Below, piece by piece: positions 1 through 7,764 of a stretch of DNA of 64,000 nt (position 1 is the stretch's first letter; each line of letters opens with the position of its first letter). Both the position numbers and the translations under genes were made by a program. This stretch comes from an uncultured Rhodospirillales bacterium (lineage in GTDB: Bacteria; Pseudomonadota; Alphaproteobacteria; RF32; CAG-239): contig CACWLK010000012.1 of the NCBI GenBank assembly GCA_902761715.1, positions 1-64,000 on the forward strand, given 5' to 3'. The notes under the pieces are model-generated. The model had not been told where the DNA came from and made no database searches. It was given only the letters and a program-made list of their open reading frames with translations.

Positions 1-129
1 GGACGTATCGAAATCGGCGGACGTTACGGCTTTACCGATGCTCTGTCCGGCTATGCCTGGGCTAACTACACCTTCGGCTCAAGCTATGATGCTTATGCCC
101 TCGGTGCCGGTATGAGTTACGCTTGGTAA
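1..129 (+). CDS. C-terminus of an autotransporter-type outer-membrane beta-barrel (5' end outside window)
   Basis: Frame 1 is open from the first base to TAA at 127-129 and gives 42 residues rich in Gly, Tyr and alternating polar/aromatic residues, ending GAGMSYAW. A C-terminal aromatic residue preceded by alternating hydrophobics is the known signature of the last strand of outer-membrane barrels recognised by the BAM complex, and the GRYGF...YAWANYTFG style fits autotransporter barrels. Passenger and start lie outside the window, so the function of the whole protein is unknown. A strong terminator follows. Confidence 0.75.
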   Translation, partial: GRIEIGGRYGFTDALSGYAWANYTFGSSYDAYALGAGMSYAW

Positions 130-147
130 GTTAACCCTTAAAACACG

Positions 148-177
148 AAAACCGCTCTCTTGCGAGGGCGGTTTTCT
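148..177. terminator. Intrinsic terminator between convergent genes
   Basis: Stem 151-158 (ACCGCTCT) pairs with 165-172 (AGGGCGGT) around a 6-nt loop, extended by AAA/TTT and followed by a T-rich run. It can end the barrel gene and, read the other way, the minus-strand gene that stops at 187. Confidence 0.8.
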
Positions 178-186
178 TTGTGATTT

Positions 187-1152
187 TCAGGACTGGCGGT
201 GTTCATCGTTTTGGTATTCATTGATAATATCGACGACGAATTTTTCCGGTCCGGTGAGTTCTGTGCCATGCTGGTCAATGTGCCACTGGTTGTAGAGTTT
301 TTGAGCTTTGTAAAGCACCACTACACCCATGCCGAATTTGCTGATCATCGGGTGCGCCTCAATCAACAGGTCGTGAGTTTCTTGGGAAATCCAATCATCA
401 CGGAACAACCAGTTGATGAGTGTAACATCGCCCTTGATTTTGGTCAGGACCTCATAAATGAAGTCAAAGCACATTTGTTTGAACAGCAGAGGTTTCTCGC
501 ATTGGCTATCATAAACATGATAAACCAGAAGACTTTGCTCTTGCAATATCTTCGGATTGTCCGAAAATTCCGTTTGCAACGCAATTTTGAACAGCTCGGT
601 AGGAATGGGGCGATCATAGTCCTGCAAATTGCGAACATGTTTGAGAACCTGAAGCTGAAAGAGCTGATCTTCGTTGCGTCGACGATATGACTCTTCGTGA
701 GCTGCAACCTGACTGGTAAGTTTGTCCATATCAAGGTCCACAATCGTTTGAACGGCATAGCTATAGAAACGCTCACGGCGTTCAAGATAGCGCTTAATCA
801 GGTCTAAGACTTGCCCTAACATACGGCTCGGACGGTGTCCGGCGTTCTGTTGCATTTGCATTTGTTTTTCGCCTCGGGACAGGAGCTTTTGAAGGTTGAC
901 GTCTTCGTGATTGCGGATTTCTTGAACAATCTTGTAGGCATAGGTTTCTGGATCGGCGCGCAAATCATTAATATCGCGCGACATTTTCAAAAACCACTTG
1001 CGGTAAAGATGTTTTTCAAACTCGGCAAACGGGGTCATAAACTCCAAGATTACTTCAGGGTTGCTCTCGTCTTGTGATAAAATCACTGCTGCTTTGCGAG
1101 TTGCACGTGGCAATTCGGAAAAGAATTTTCCTTGTTCTTTTGTTAATTTCAT
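187..1152 (-). CDS. Hypothetical protein, 321 aa, soluble and highly charged
   Basis: I do not recognise this protein. The ATG at 1152 (MKLTKEQGKF) is chosen over an in-frame ATG 60 bases upstream, because the extra 20 residues are Lys/Asn-rich and read like leader DNA. The protein is mostly helical, rich in Glu, Lys, Arg and Gln, with no signal peptide, membrane segment or familiar motif. It follows two other unknown minus-strand genes, separated by a terminator at 1217-1255, so it probably has its own promoter. Its codons are richer in G/C than the neighbouring mac operon. It could be a lineage-specific or acquired gene. Confidence 0.6.
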   Translation of the reverse strand: MKLTKEQGKFFSELPRATRKAAVILSQDESNPEVILEFMTPFAEFEKHLYRKWFLKMSRDINDLRADPETYAYKIVQEIRNHEDVNLQKLLSRGEKQMQMQQNAGHRPSRMLGQVLDLIKRYLERRERFYSYAVQTIVDLDMDKLTSQVAAHEESYRRRNEDQLFQLQVLKHVRNLQDYDRPIPTELFKIALQTEFSDNPKILQEQSLLVYHVYDSQCEKPLLFKQMCFDFIYEVLTKIKGDVTLINWLFRDDWISQETHDLLIEAHPMISKFGMGVVVLYKAQKLYNQWHIDQHGTELTGPEKFVVDIINEYQNDEHRQS

Positions 1153-1212
1153 AAATATAAATAAATAATTTTTTGCTTCAGTAAATTTACCATTTTGACA
1201 CTTTTTTGTCAA

Positions 1213-1255
1213 ACAAAAAAACGTTTCCGCCCGAGACGGGGTAGGAAACGTTTTT
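1213..1255 (-). terminator. Strong intrinsic terminator on the minus strand
   Basis: A 12-bp perfect stem (1217-1228 with 1244-1255, AAAAACGTTTCC against GGAAACGTTTTT) encloses a 15-nt loop. On the minus strand it is followed by a T-rich tract. It lies 20 bp after the stop of the gene at 1275-2024. Confidence 0.85.
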
Positions 1256-1274
1256 AGTGTAGAAACGGTATTTG

Positions 1275-2024
1275 CTAATAGATTGGTTTTAGACCTCCAT
1301 AGATAGCAAGAAGTACCGTAAAGAAGAAATGGCGCCGGGCACGACGTCCGCTGGCCGGACCATCATTGGCTGCCGTTGCTTCAAGGAACCTTTCGTGCTC
1401 GCGGTCCGCATGCTGGCGGATTTTGTCGACGAGCATAGGAAAGAGTTCTTCAAAGCCATGTTGGCGCAGGTAAGTTCCGCTTTCGTTGTCATGTTTCATC
1501 ATGAGGCGAAGGGCGTCCATGGGGACAAATTCTCTGCTCCACAGTTGCATCCACAAGGTCGGAGACGGTTTGACACCTTTTTCGTACTTGTCATTCAAGT
1601 ACTTAAAAGAGAACTTTGCCAACTCGTGGTTTTCTTCAGGATACTTCAGGCCTTCAATAAGAAGTTGTTCGGTCTCAAAGGAGAAACCGGGAACACCCTC
1701 AAAATGAAGGATGAAGGTCTTGAACTTTTCTTTCTCCTCCTTCGACAAACCGGCAGCAGCCAAGTTGCGATGTTGGAGATAAGCATGGCGACGGTCATAA
1801 AGATAACGCCAAAGATCAAGCATTTCGCGCTTTACTTCAGCAATCTCCTGCTCGCTCAGGTCATCAACAAGGAATACGTCTTCGATGTTCTCCTCGTTTT
1901 CACGGTCAAACGGAGGCTGGTTAGCCTTGCGTTTCATAGCTCTGCGGGCGGCTTCTTCCGGATTGGATTTTGCCCATTGAGCTCTCCATTGAGCAATCTG
2001 CTCCTCAGTAGGTTTGGTCTTCAT
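1275..2024 (-). CDS. Hypothetical protein, 249 aa
   Basis: Unrecognised. The start ATG at 2024 is preceded by a CGAGG ribosome site placed in the 12-base gap after the stop of the gene at 2037-2348, so the two are probably co-transcribed. The protein begins with a Trp/Gln/Arg-rich charged segment (EEQIAQWRAQWAK) and has helical charged stretches in the middle. It ends in a short hydrophobic stretch after an Arg cluster (FFFTVLLAIYGG), which might be a membrane tail. The codons are GC-rich compared with core genes in the window. No function can be assigned. Confidence 0.6.
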   Translation of the reverse strand: MKTKPTEEQIAQWRAQWAKSNPEEAARRAMKRKANQPPFDRENEENIEDVFLVDDLSEQEIAEVKREMLDLWRYLYDRRHAYLQHRNLAAAGLSKEEKEKFKTFILHFEGVPGFSFETEQLLIEGLKYPEENHELAKFSFKYLNDKYEKGVKPSPTLWMQLWSREFVPMDALRLMMKHDNESGTYLRQHGFEELFPMLVDKIRQHADREHERFLEATAANDGPASGRRARRHFFFTVLLAIYGGLKPIY

Positions 2025-2036
2025 ACCTCGTGATTT

Positions 2037-2348
2037 TTAGGCCAAGTAGGCTTTTTCAAAGTTGTTGGCGCTGTTGATGATTTGTGAGTTGTTGATTGCG
2101 GTGGCGCAGTTCCTGACCAGCTCGACAAAGCGACGGTAGACGTCACGCGTTGTCTTGTTGACCTTCGGCTTCTTGTAGTAGAGGATAGCCTCAGCTCTGT
2201 ACTTGACAGCAGGCTTGCGCAACTGCGAAACTGACAGTTCCTCACACACCTCGTTGATTAATGTAACGAGTTCTTCATCACTGGCGTTCTTCAGCAGCTT
2301 CTTAAGCTCATTGGCCTTCTTAGCAGCTTCTTCATTCTTTCTGTTCAT
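2037..2348 (-). CDS. Small hypothetical protein, 103 aa, first gene of a two-gene unit
   Basis: Unrecognised. It starts at ATG 2348 (MNRKNEEAAKKANELKKLL) and is highly charged and helical, with no membrane segment. It is followed after 12 bases by the 249-aa hypothetical gene, with which it probably forms an operon. The 173-base AT-rich region on its 5' side is shared with the divergent mac operon and must hold both promoters. Confidence 0.55.
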   Translation of the reverse strand: MNRKNEEAAKKANELKKLLKNASDEELVTLINEVCEELSVSQLRKPAVKYRAEAILYYKKPKVNKTTRDVYRRFVELVRNCATAINNSQIINSANNFEKAYLA

Positions 2349-2521
2349 TCTTAAAAAGTTTTTTGAATAATTATTAAAAAAATAAAATGTCGTTTTGTAT
2401 TATAGACAAAAATGAGGCATGGCGCAAGCATATTTTTATAAAAATTATAGATTTTTTGAACTTTTTTAATTATTATTGCGTTACAAGTATGTAGATTCAA
2501 TGTGTTATACGAGGCAGAAAA
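2349..2521. promoter_or_regulatory. AT-rich divergent promoter region
   Basis: These 173 bases lie between the minus-strand hypothetical pair and the macA-like gene and are very AT-rich. A GAGGCAGAAAA ribosome site precedes the plus-strand ATG at 2522. I cannot single out a convincing -35/-10 pair for either direction. Confidence 0.4.
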
Positions 2522-3667
2522 ATGAAAAAATTAGCAATTTTGGCTGTTGCGGCAATTGTTGCAATTGTAATCGGCTTGAGTTTTGTAAAAAAAGGAACAA
2601 GCGGAAAAAAGTTTATTACTCACAAGCTGACAAAAGGTGATATTACCGAAATGGTTTCAGCTTCGGGGACAATTAATCCGATTTCAAACATTGATGTCGG
2701 CACGCAGGTTTCAGGTCGAATTCAAAAAATTTATGTTGATTATAACTCGTTGGTAAAAAAAGACCAATTGTTGGCCGAAATTGATCCGTCATCCTTTGAA
2801 TCTAATGTTGCGAAAGAAAAAGCTAATCTTGATGTGGCAAAAGCTCAAGTGATGAGTGCTGAGGCCAGCCGTGATTATTATAAAAAGCATTTGGCTCGTA
2901 TATCAAAGTTAAATAAACAAAACTATTCTGCCGACAAAGAGCTTGATGAGGCACAAAAAAACTATGATACGGCGGTTGCTAACGTGGCTTTGTATAAAGC
3001 TCAAGTTGAGCAGGCTCAAGCGGCTCTTGATTATAATACAATCCAGCTCGGATATACAAAGATTGTTTCGCCGGTTGACGGAATTATTGTTTCAAAGAGT
3101 GTGGAAGAAGGGCAAACCGTTGCCGCAAGTTTTGAAACTCCGACACTATTTAATGTTGCCGAGGATTTGACCAAAATGCAGATTGAGGCCTCAGTGGTAG
3201 AAGCAGATATTGCCAAAGTTAAAGAAGGACAGAAAGTTCAGTTTAATGTCGACAGTTTTCCGAATGAGACATTTGAAGGAGTGGTTACGCAGGTCAGAAA
3301 TGAGGCAGTTACCACCTCAAACGTTGTAACCTACCAAGTTGTGATTGCCGTTGATAACAGTGAGCTAAAATTTAAGCCGGGTATGACCGCTAATGTCGAA
3401 ATTATTACAGCTAACGAAAAGAACGTTTTTGTCGTTCCGAACAAGGCTTTGCGCTTCTCGATGGGAGATGATGTCCGCTACGCACAAAAAGGTATCTGGG
3501 TTATGGAAAACGGGCACCCTACCCGCATTGAAGTTAAATCGGGCGTGTATGATGATAACAATACTCAAATTGAGAGCGATAAGTTAAGTGAGGGCATGGA
3601 AGTTATTATTGAACATGCCGATAATGCCGCTAAAGGCGGACGTAATATGCCGATGAGGATACGTTAA
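2522..3667 (+). CDS. macA: MacA-like periplasmic adaptor of an ABC-type tripartite exporter
   Basis: This 381-aa membrane-fusion protein links an inner-membrane ABC exporter to an outer-membrane TolC-type channel. Residues 1-22 form a signal anchor (AILAVAAIVAIVIG). The N-terminal beta part has the ASGTINP and VGTQVSGRI patterns typical of HlyD/MacA adaptors. A long Ala/Lys/Gln-rich helical hairpin spans about 95-165, and a second lipoyl/beta-barrel half has SPVDGIIVSKSVEEGQ. The stop overlaps the ATG of the ATPase gene (TTAATG), so translation is coupled. No TolC gene is in the window. The substrate is unknown: macrolides, peptides or lipids are handled by known relatives. Confidence 0.85.
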   Translation: MKKLAILAVAAIVAIVIGLSFVKKGTSGKKFITHKLTKGDITEMVSASGTINPISNIDVGTQVSGRIQKIYVDYNSLVKKDQLLAEIDPSSFESNVAKEKANLDVAKAQVMSAEASRDYYKKHLARISKLNKQNYSADKELDEAQKNYDTAVANVALYKAQVEQAQAALDYNTIQLGYTKIVSPVDGIIVSKSVEEGQTVAASFETPTLFNVAEDLTKMQIEASVVEADIAKVKEGQKVQFNVDSFPNETFEGVVTQVRNEAVTTSNVVTYQVVIAVDNSELKFKPGMTANVEIITANEKNVFVVPNKALRFSMGDDVRYAQKGIWVMENGHPTRIEVKSGVYDDNNTQIESDKLSEGMEVIIEHADNAAKGGRNMPMRIR

Positions 3668-4356
3668 TGCCGTTGATTAAGTTGGAAAACATCCGAAAGA
3701 GTTACCCTCTCGGGGACGGAATGCTGGAGATTTTGAAAGGGATTTCACTTGAAATAAATCAAGGCGAATTTGTGGCAATTATGGGGCCTTCCGGCTCGGG
3801 AAAATCTACTCTGATGAATATACTCGGGTGTTTGGATAAGCCGACAGCAGGAAAATATTTTTTGGATGGACAAGAAGTCGGTAATCTTGACAGTGATGAT
3901 TTGGCAACAATCCGCAATAAAAAGATAGGTTTTGTGTTTCAGGGGTTTAATCTGTTATCCAGAACCTCGGCAGTGGAAAATGTGGAATTGCCTATGATTT
4001 ATGCCGGAATTCCTGATGCAGAACGGCACGAAAAAGCTATTCAGGCACTTAAAAATGTGGGGCTGGAGCAAAGAATGGATCACCAACCGAACCAGTTGTC
4101 AGGCGGTCAGCAACAACGTGTAGCTATCGCTCGTGCGCTGGTAACCGAGGCGCCGATTATATTTGCCGATGAACCAACCGGAAATTTGGACACCAAGACC
4201 AGCGTTGAAGTTATGGAGTTGTTTACACGTTTTAATAAAGAACTGGGACGGACGATTATTTTGGTAACCCATGAGGAAGATATTGCTCTTTATGCAGACC
4301 GAATTATTAAAGTTGTAGACGGGGAAATCAGAAGCGATGAAAGGAATGTTAAATGA
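3667..4356 (+). CDS. ABC transporter ATPase (MacB/LolD class)
   Basis: A 229-aa nucleotide-binding subunit. Walker A is GPSGSGKST at 40-48, the Q-loop is VFQGFNLL, the signature LSGGQQQ is at 144-150, Walker B IIFADEP is at about 164-170, and an H-loop sits in LVTHEED. The short length and sequence style match the MacB/LolD/FtsE group, which powers mechanotransmission rather than import. In E. coli MacB the ATPase and permease are one chain. Here they are separate genes with an ATGA overlap, as is common in other bacteria. Confidence 0.92.
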   Translation: MPLIKLENIRKSYPLGDGMLEILKGISLEINQGEFVAIMGPSGSGKSTLMNILGCLDKPTAGKYFLDGQEVGNLDSDDLATIRNKKIGFVFQGFNLLSRTSAVENVELPMIYAGIPDAERHEKAIQALKNVGLEQRMDHQPNQLSGGQQQRVAIARALVTEAPIIFADEPTGNLDTKTSVEVMELFTRFNKELGRTIILVTHEEDIALYADRIIKVVDGEIRSDERNVK

Positions 4357-5582
4357 TTGAGCTTAAAACCATTACCAAAATCGCTATTCGGGCAATACGC
4401 GCCAACAAAATGCGTTCATCATTGACAAGTCTCGGCATTATTATCGGTGTTGCTGCCGTAATTGTTATGTTGGCAATTGGGCATGGAGCGCAGATTTCAA
4501 TTCAGGAAGACATGAAAACCATGGGCTCAAACCTGATGATTGTGCGCTCGGGGACATCGACATCAGGCGGTGCCCGAGGCGGGCGTGGTTCTTTGCCGAC
4601 AATGAAAGCTGCCGACGGTGATGCAATTCAGGAAAAAATTGCTAAGGTAAAACTGGCTGCACCGGTTTTGGAACAGACAAACCAAATTGTGTACGGAAAT
4701 GCAAACTGGTCAACATCCACTACAGGAACCGATAATCGCTATTTTGAAATTAAGGATTGGGCTCTCGATTATGGGCGCAATTTTTCGGAAAGTGATATCA
4801 AAAATGCGGCAAAAGTTACTGTTTTGGGGCGTACTGTGGTTACCGAATTGTTCGGCGATGTTGATCCTTTGGGAAAAACAGTGCGAATTAAAGGAATGCC
4901 GTTTACGGTAATCGGTGTTTTGCAAAAGCGAGGAGAAAACGGCATGGGAATGGATCAAGACGATGCCGTGTTTATTCCGATTACCACCGCACAAAAGAAA
5001 GTTATCGGTATTACATTCCCCGATCAGGTCAGTATGATTATGCTTCAGGCTGTAGACGGAGAAGCGACCTATTCTTCTCAAGACGATATTTCTCAATTGT
5101 TGCGGCAAAGACACAATTTGGGCGCAAATAAAGAAAATGATTTTGTAATTATGAATTTGACGCAAATGCAGGAAATGATGGAGAGCTCAACCAAAATTCT
5201 GACAGTTCTGCTCGGTTCAATTGCTTCTATTTCTCTTTTGGTCGGCGGTATCGGTATTATGAACATTATGCTGGTGTCGGTTACCGAAAGAACACGTGAA
5301 ATCGGGATAAGAATGGCAATAGGCGCAAAAGCCTGGGATATCAGGTGGCAATTTTTGATGGAAGCTATTGTGCTGTCACTTATCGGTGGACTGGTAGGAA
5401 TTGTTACCGGACTGGTCGGGGTTGAGGTCATGAAGTTGTTTACGTCATTTACGCTCAAGATTGCCTGGGCTTATGTGATTATACCATTTGTTTTCTCGGG
5501 CTTGGTGGGAATTTTGTTCGGGTTTTATCCGGCTTATAAAGCATCGTTATTAAACCCGATAAATGCCTTGCGTTACGAATAA
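4353..5582 (+). CDS. MacB-like ABC exporter permease (MacB periplasmic core + FtsX domain)
   Basis: A 409-aa inner-membrane protein. It has an N-terminal transmembrane helix (about 20-45, SLGIIIGVAAVIVMLAIG), then a large periplasmic domain with the MacB-type MGSNLMIVRSG pattern. Three C-terminal helices follow from about 280, with the diagnostic IGIMNIMLVSVTERTREIGIRMAIGA segment shortened here to its key motif TERTREIGIR. It overlaps the ATPase gene by 4 bases and completes a MacA-ATPase-permease operon. The stop lies 1 base from the stop of the convergent mlaC-like gene. Confidence 0.9.
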   Translation: MIELKTITKIAIRAIRANKMRSSLTSLGIIIGVAAVIVMLAIGHGAQISIQEDMKTMGSNLMIVRSGTSTSGGARGGRGSLPTMKAADGDAIQEKIAKVKLAAPVLEQTNQIVYGNANWSTSTTGTDNRYFEIKDWALDYGRNFSESDIKNAAKVTVLGRTVVTELFGDVDPLGKTVRIKGMPFTVIGVLQKRGENGMGMDQDDAVFIPITTAQKKVIGITFPDQVSMIMLQAVDGEATYSSQDDISQLLRQRHNLGANKENDFVIMNLTQMQEMMESSTKILTVLLGSIASISLLVGGIGIMNIMLVSVTERTREIGIRMAIGAKAWDIRWQFLMEAIVLSLIGGLVGIVTGLVGVEVMKLFTSFTLKIAWAYVIIPFVFSGLVGILFGFYPAYKASLLNPINALRYE

Positions 5583-5583
5583 A

Positions 5584-6231
5584 TTATTCCTGTTCAGGAA
5601 GTGCGTAATGCTGTTCGGCAGAGGTGGTAGTCAGCTCAAAATCTTCCAGAAACCATTCCATATCTTCGTCGCTGTCTTTAATCATCTGATAAAAGCGACC
5701 ACGATATGACAGTATCAATGAACTTTCGGCAACTTTGATATCTGTCAGCATGATATGCTCGCCAGCTTTGTGCATCCTAAATTCGACAAGATATGTATCA
5801 ATCTGCCCTTCCTGATTTTTGTAATTTATGTTGGCAGTAACAACAACAGCATCACCATCGCGGTGGCTGCCGGAAATTGCAAATGAAATTCGATTATCAA
5901 ATTGAAGCGGAAAACCTTTATACAGGCTCATTGCATAGCGTTTGAACAAAGATTGATATTTTGTTTGCTGATCTTTGGTCATCTCACGCCAATATTTTCC
6001 GACCACAAATTTGGAGATATAATTAAGGTCAATATAGTTTATGAAAAGATTATCAAGTTTTTGGTATTTGGTTGCCAAATCTTTTTCAGAAAAGGCTTTA
6101 AGCAGTTCATCTCCACGAGTTTGAGCAAAAGCCTCAGCCTCGGCAGTGGTAAGCTCAGCTGCCTTAATTTGAGGAGAAAACAACAGTAGTCCACAAAATA
6201 GAATAAAATATAAAAAACAGTTACTTTTCAT
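5584..6231 (-). CDS. MlaC/Ttg2D-family periplasmic phospholipid-binding protein
   Basis: A 215-aa protein with a signal peptide (residues 1-24, hydrophobic core YFILFCGLLLF, cleavage near KAA-EL). The body carries the family hallmarks: YISKFVVGKYWREM, the basic FKRYAMSLYKGF segment, and the C-terminal LSYRGRFYQMIKDSD pattern. MlaC proteins shuttle phospholipid between the outer-membrane MlaA complex and the inner-membrane MlaFEDB importer. The other mla genes are not adjacent, so the partner is inferred. It has an acidic tail of about 30 residues after the usual end. Confidence 0.85.
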   Translation of the reverse strand: MKSNCFLYFILFCGLLLFSPQIKAAELTTAEAEAFAQTRGDELLKAFSEKDLATKYQKLDNLFINYIDLNYISKFVVGKYWREMTKDQQTKYQSLFKRYAMSLYKGFPLQFDNRISFAISGSHRDGDAVVVTANINYKNQEGQIDTYLVEFRMHKAGEHIMLTDIKVAESSLILSYRGRFYQMIKDSDEDMEWFLEDFELTTTSAEQHYALPEQE

Positions 6232-6289
6232 AAAAAAATGCCCTATATATATTTCTATACAGATTCATTATAACAAAGTGGTGCCGGAA

Positions 6290-7309
6290 ATGAAACTAAA
6301 ATTGTGCTTGTTGAGTATATTATTTTCAACATTGGTCGGAAACGCTGTGGCAGCAGATGCCGGACTGCGTTATATTAATACTCGTGGCAATGTACGTTGC
6401 GGCACACCAAACGACAATCAGATTTTTGCCTATAAAGACGAGGACGGAGTTTGGCAAGGTATCAGCGTTGAAGTTTGCCGCATGATATCAACTGCCGTTT
6501 TCGGGCGCAGCGATCGTATTCAGATGGTGCAAGTGCCGGAAGTGTTGGTTTCAAAGGCATTAGCCACAAATAAAATTGATGTGATGATCGGCGGACTGCC
6601 ATATTCAGCAACCAATGAGATTTCAACCAAAGCGGCTCCTGTCGATATACTTTATTATGACCGATTGACTTTCTTGTCCAGAGCTGCAGGCAAAGCAAAA
6701 TCAATGAAGGATTTTAAAGGAGAAAGAGTTTGCATTGCCCAAGATCCCGATGATTTGAAACGGCTGATGTCGTATAGCGAGCGCTATAACCTTGATTTGC
6801 AACCGGCAACTTACCAGACTGCTAGCAGCGCAAAAGCAAATTTTTTGTTGCACAGATGCCGACTGCTGGCCGGAAACTATATGTTGTTGCAAGATATGTT
6901 GGTCAACACGCCCAGCGGATTGGAAGATGTGGAAATGTTGCCCGAGACGGTTGATGAGCGAGCTGTCTACCTATATGCGCTGAAAGACAACACAACTTTG
7001 CGCACAATCTTGAAATGGATTATCAACGCCTCAAAATTTGCAGAAAATGTCGGGCTTACACAAGAAAACTATAAATTAAATCTGGGCTCGAAAAATCCGG
7101 AAATTATGAATCTGCTCGGTGTTGATGAGAAGTTGTGGACCCGCTTTAAGTTGGAGCCGACATGGGTTCAAATTATGCTGAAGGAACGCGGAAACTATGG
7201 CGAAATATTTGATAAAGCTTTCGGTGAAAAATCGCGTTTTAAGATTAAAAGAGGCAAAAACAATCTGCTCAGAAACGGTGGCTTGATTACTTCTGAACCT
7301 TTTTTATAG
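6290..7309 (+). CDS. Periplasmic amino-acid-binding protein (SBP_bac_3 family, AapJ/BztA-like)
   Basis: A 339-aa solute-binding protein. The ATG at 6290 gives a good signal peptide (MKLKLCLLSILFSTLVGNAVA); an upstream GTG at 6278 is possible but adds nothing. The mature start RYINTRGNVRCGTPND and the region WQGISVEVCRMI match the general L-amino-acid-binding proteins, with the Cys pair they share. No ABC permease or ATPase lies beside it, so this is either an orphan receptor or one working with a transporter elsewhere. Its last 23 bases overlap the end of the convergent HAD-like gene. Confidence 0.8.
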   Translation: MKLKLCLLSILFSTLVGNAVAADAGLRYINTRGNVRCGTPNDNQIFAYKDEDGVWQGISVEVCRMISTAVFGRSDRIQMVQVPEVLVSKALATNKIDVMIGGLPYSATNEISTKAAPVDILYYDRLTFLSRAAGKAKSMKDFKGERVCIAQDPDDLKRLMSYSERYNLDLQPATYQTASSAKANFLLHRCRLLAGNYMLLQDMLVNTPSGLEDVEMLPETVDERAVYLYALKDNTTLRTILKWIINASKFAENVGLTQENYKLNLGSKNPEIMNLLGVDEKLWTRFKLEPTWVQIMLKERGNYGEIFDKAFGEKSRFKIKRGKNNLLRNGGLITSEPFL

Positions 7310-7763
7310 ATGATACATATTTTTCTATTGCTTCCAGTGCAGACAACGGAGATTTGCCAAAATCTATGCTCCCGTCAGTCATGGTACAACTTGAAGTTTT
7401 CGGATCATATAAGCAGAACGGAGTAGAAAAATCATCTCCATAGCGTGCCGTATCGTCAATTTGGATATCTATATTATTCTCACGGCAATAATCGGCTTTA
7501 GCTTTATTCCACAGCTCATCAGGTACCTTAAAGTTACCGTTATCAAAATATTCGACTTTGCCACGAGCGGCAAAGTGGTCGAGCAATGAAAATATTTTGG
7601 TATATTGAATATGCCAAGCCTTCAAAAAGTCCTTTTCAACCTGATGCGGTCCGCCGGAAATTATATATATTTCGTGCCCTTTGCTGAGTGCCAATGCGTT
7701 AAAGTTGCGAAAGAATACCGGAGCTTCGGTGATTACGCCATGAAAATCTATGCCAATGCGCAT
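7287..7763 (-). CDS. HAD-like hydrolase, 158 aa
   Basis: The ATG at 7763 places the motif IDFHGVITEAP at residues 4-14. This is HAD motif I with the nucleophile Asp, but His replaces the usual second Asp. A motif-IV-like acidic segment (IQIDDTARYGDD) lies near 115. Similar small proteins are annotated as nucleotidase- or phosphatase-like, and the substrate is unknown. The start lies 1 base after the stop of the AsmA-like gene, so the two are likely co-translated. Loss of the general-acid Asp could mean altered or lost phosphatase activity. Confidence 0.7.
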   Translation of the reverse strand: MRIGIDFHGVITEAPVFFRNFNALALSKGHEIYIISGGPHQVEKDFLKAWHIQYTKIFSLLDHFAARGKVEYFDNGNFKVPDELWNKAKADYCRENNIDIQIDDTARYGDDFSTPFCLYDPKTSSCTMTDGSIDFGKSPLSALEAIEKYVSSIKKVQK

Positions 7764-7764
7764 G

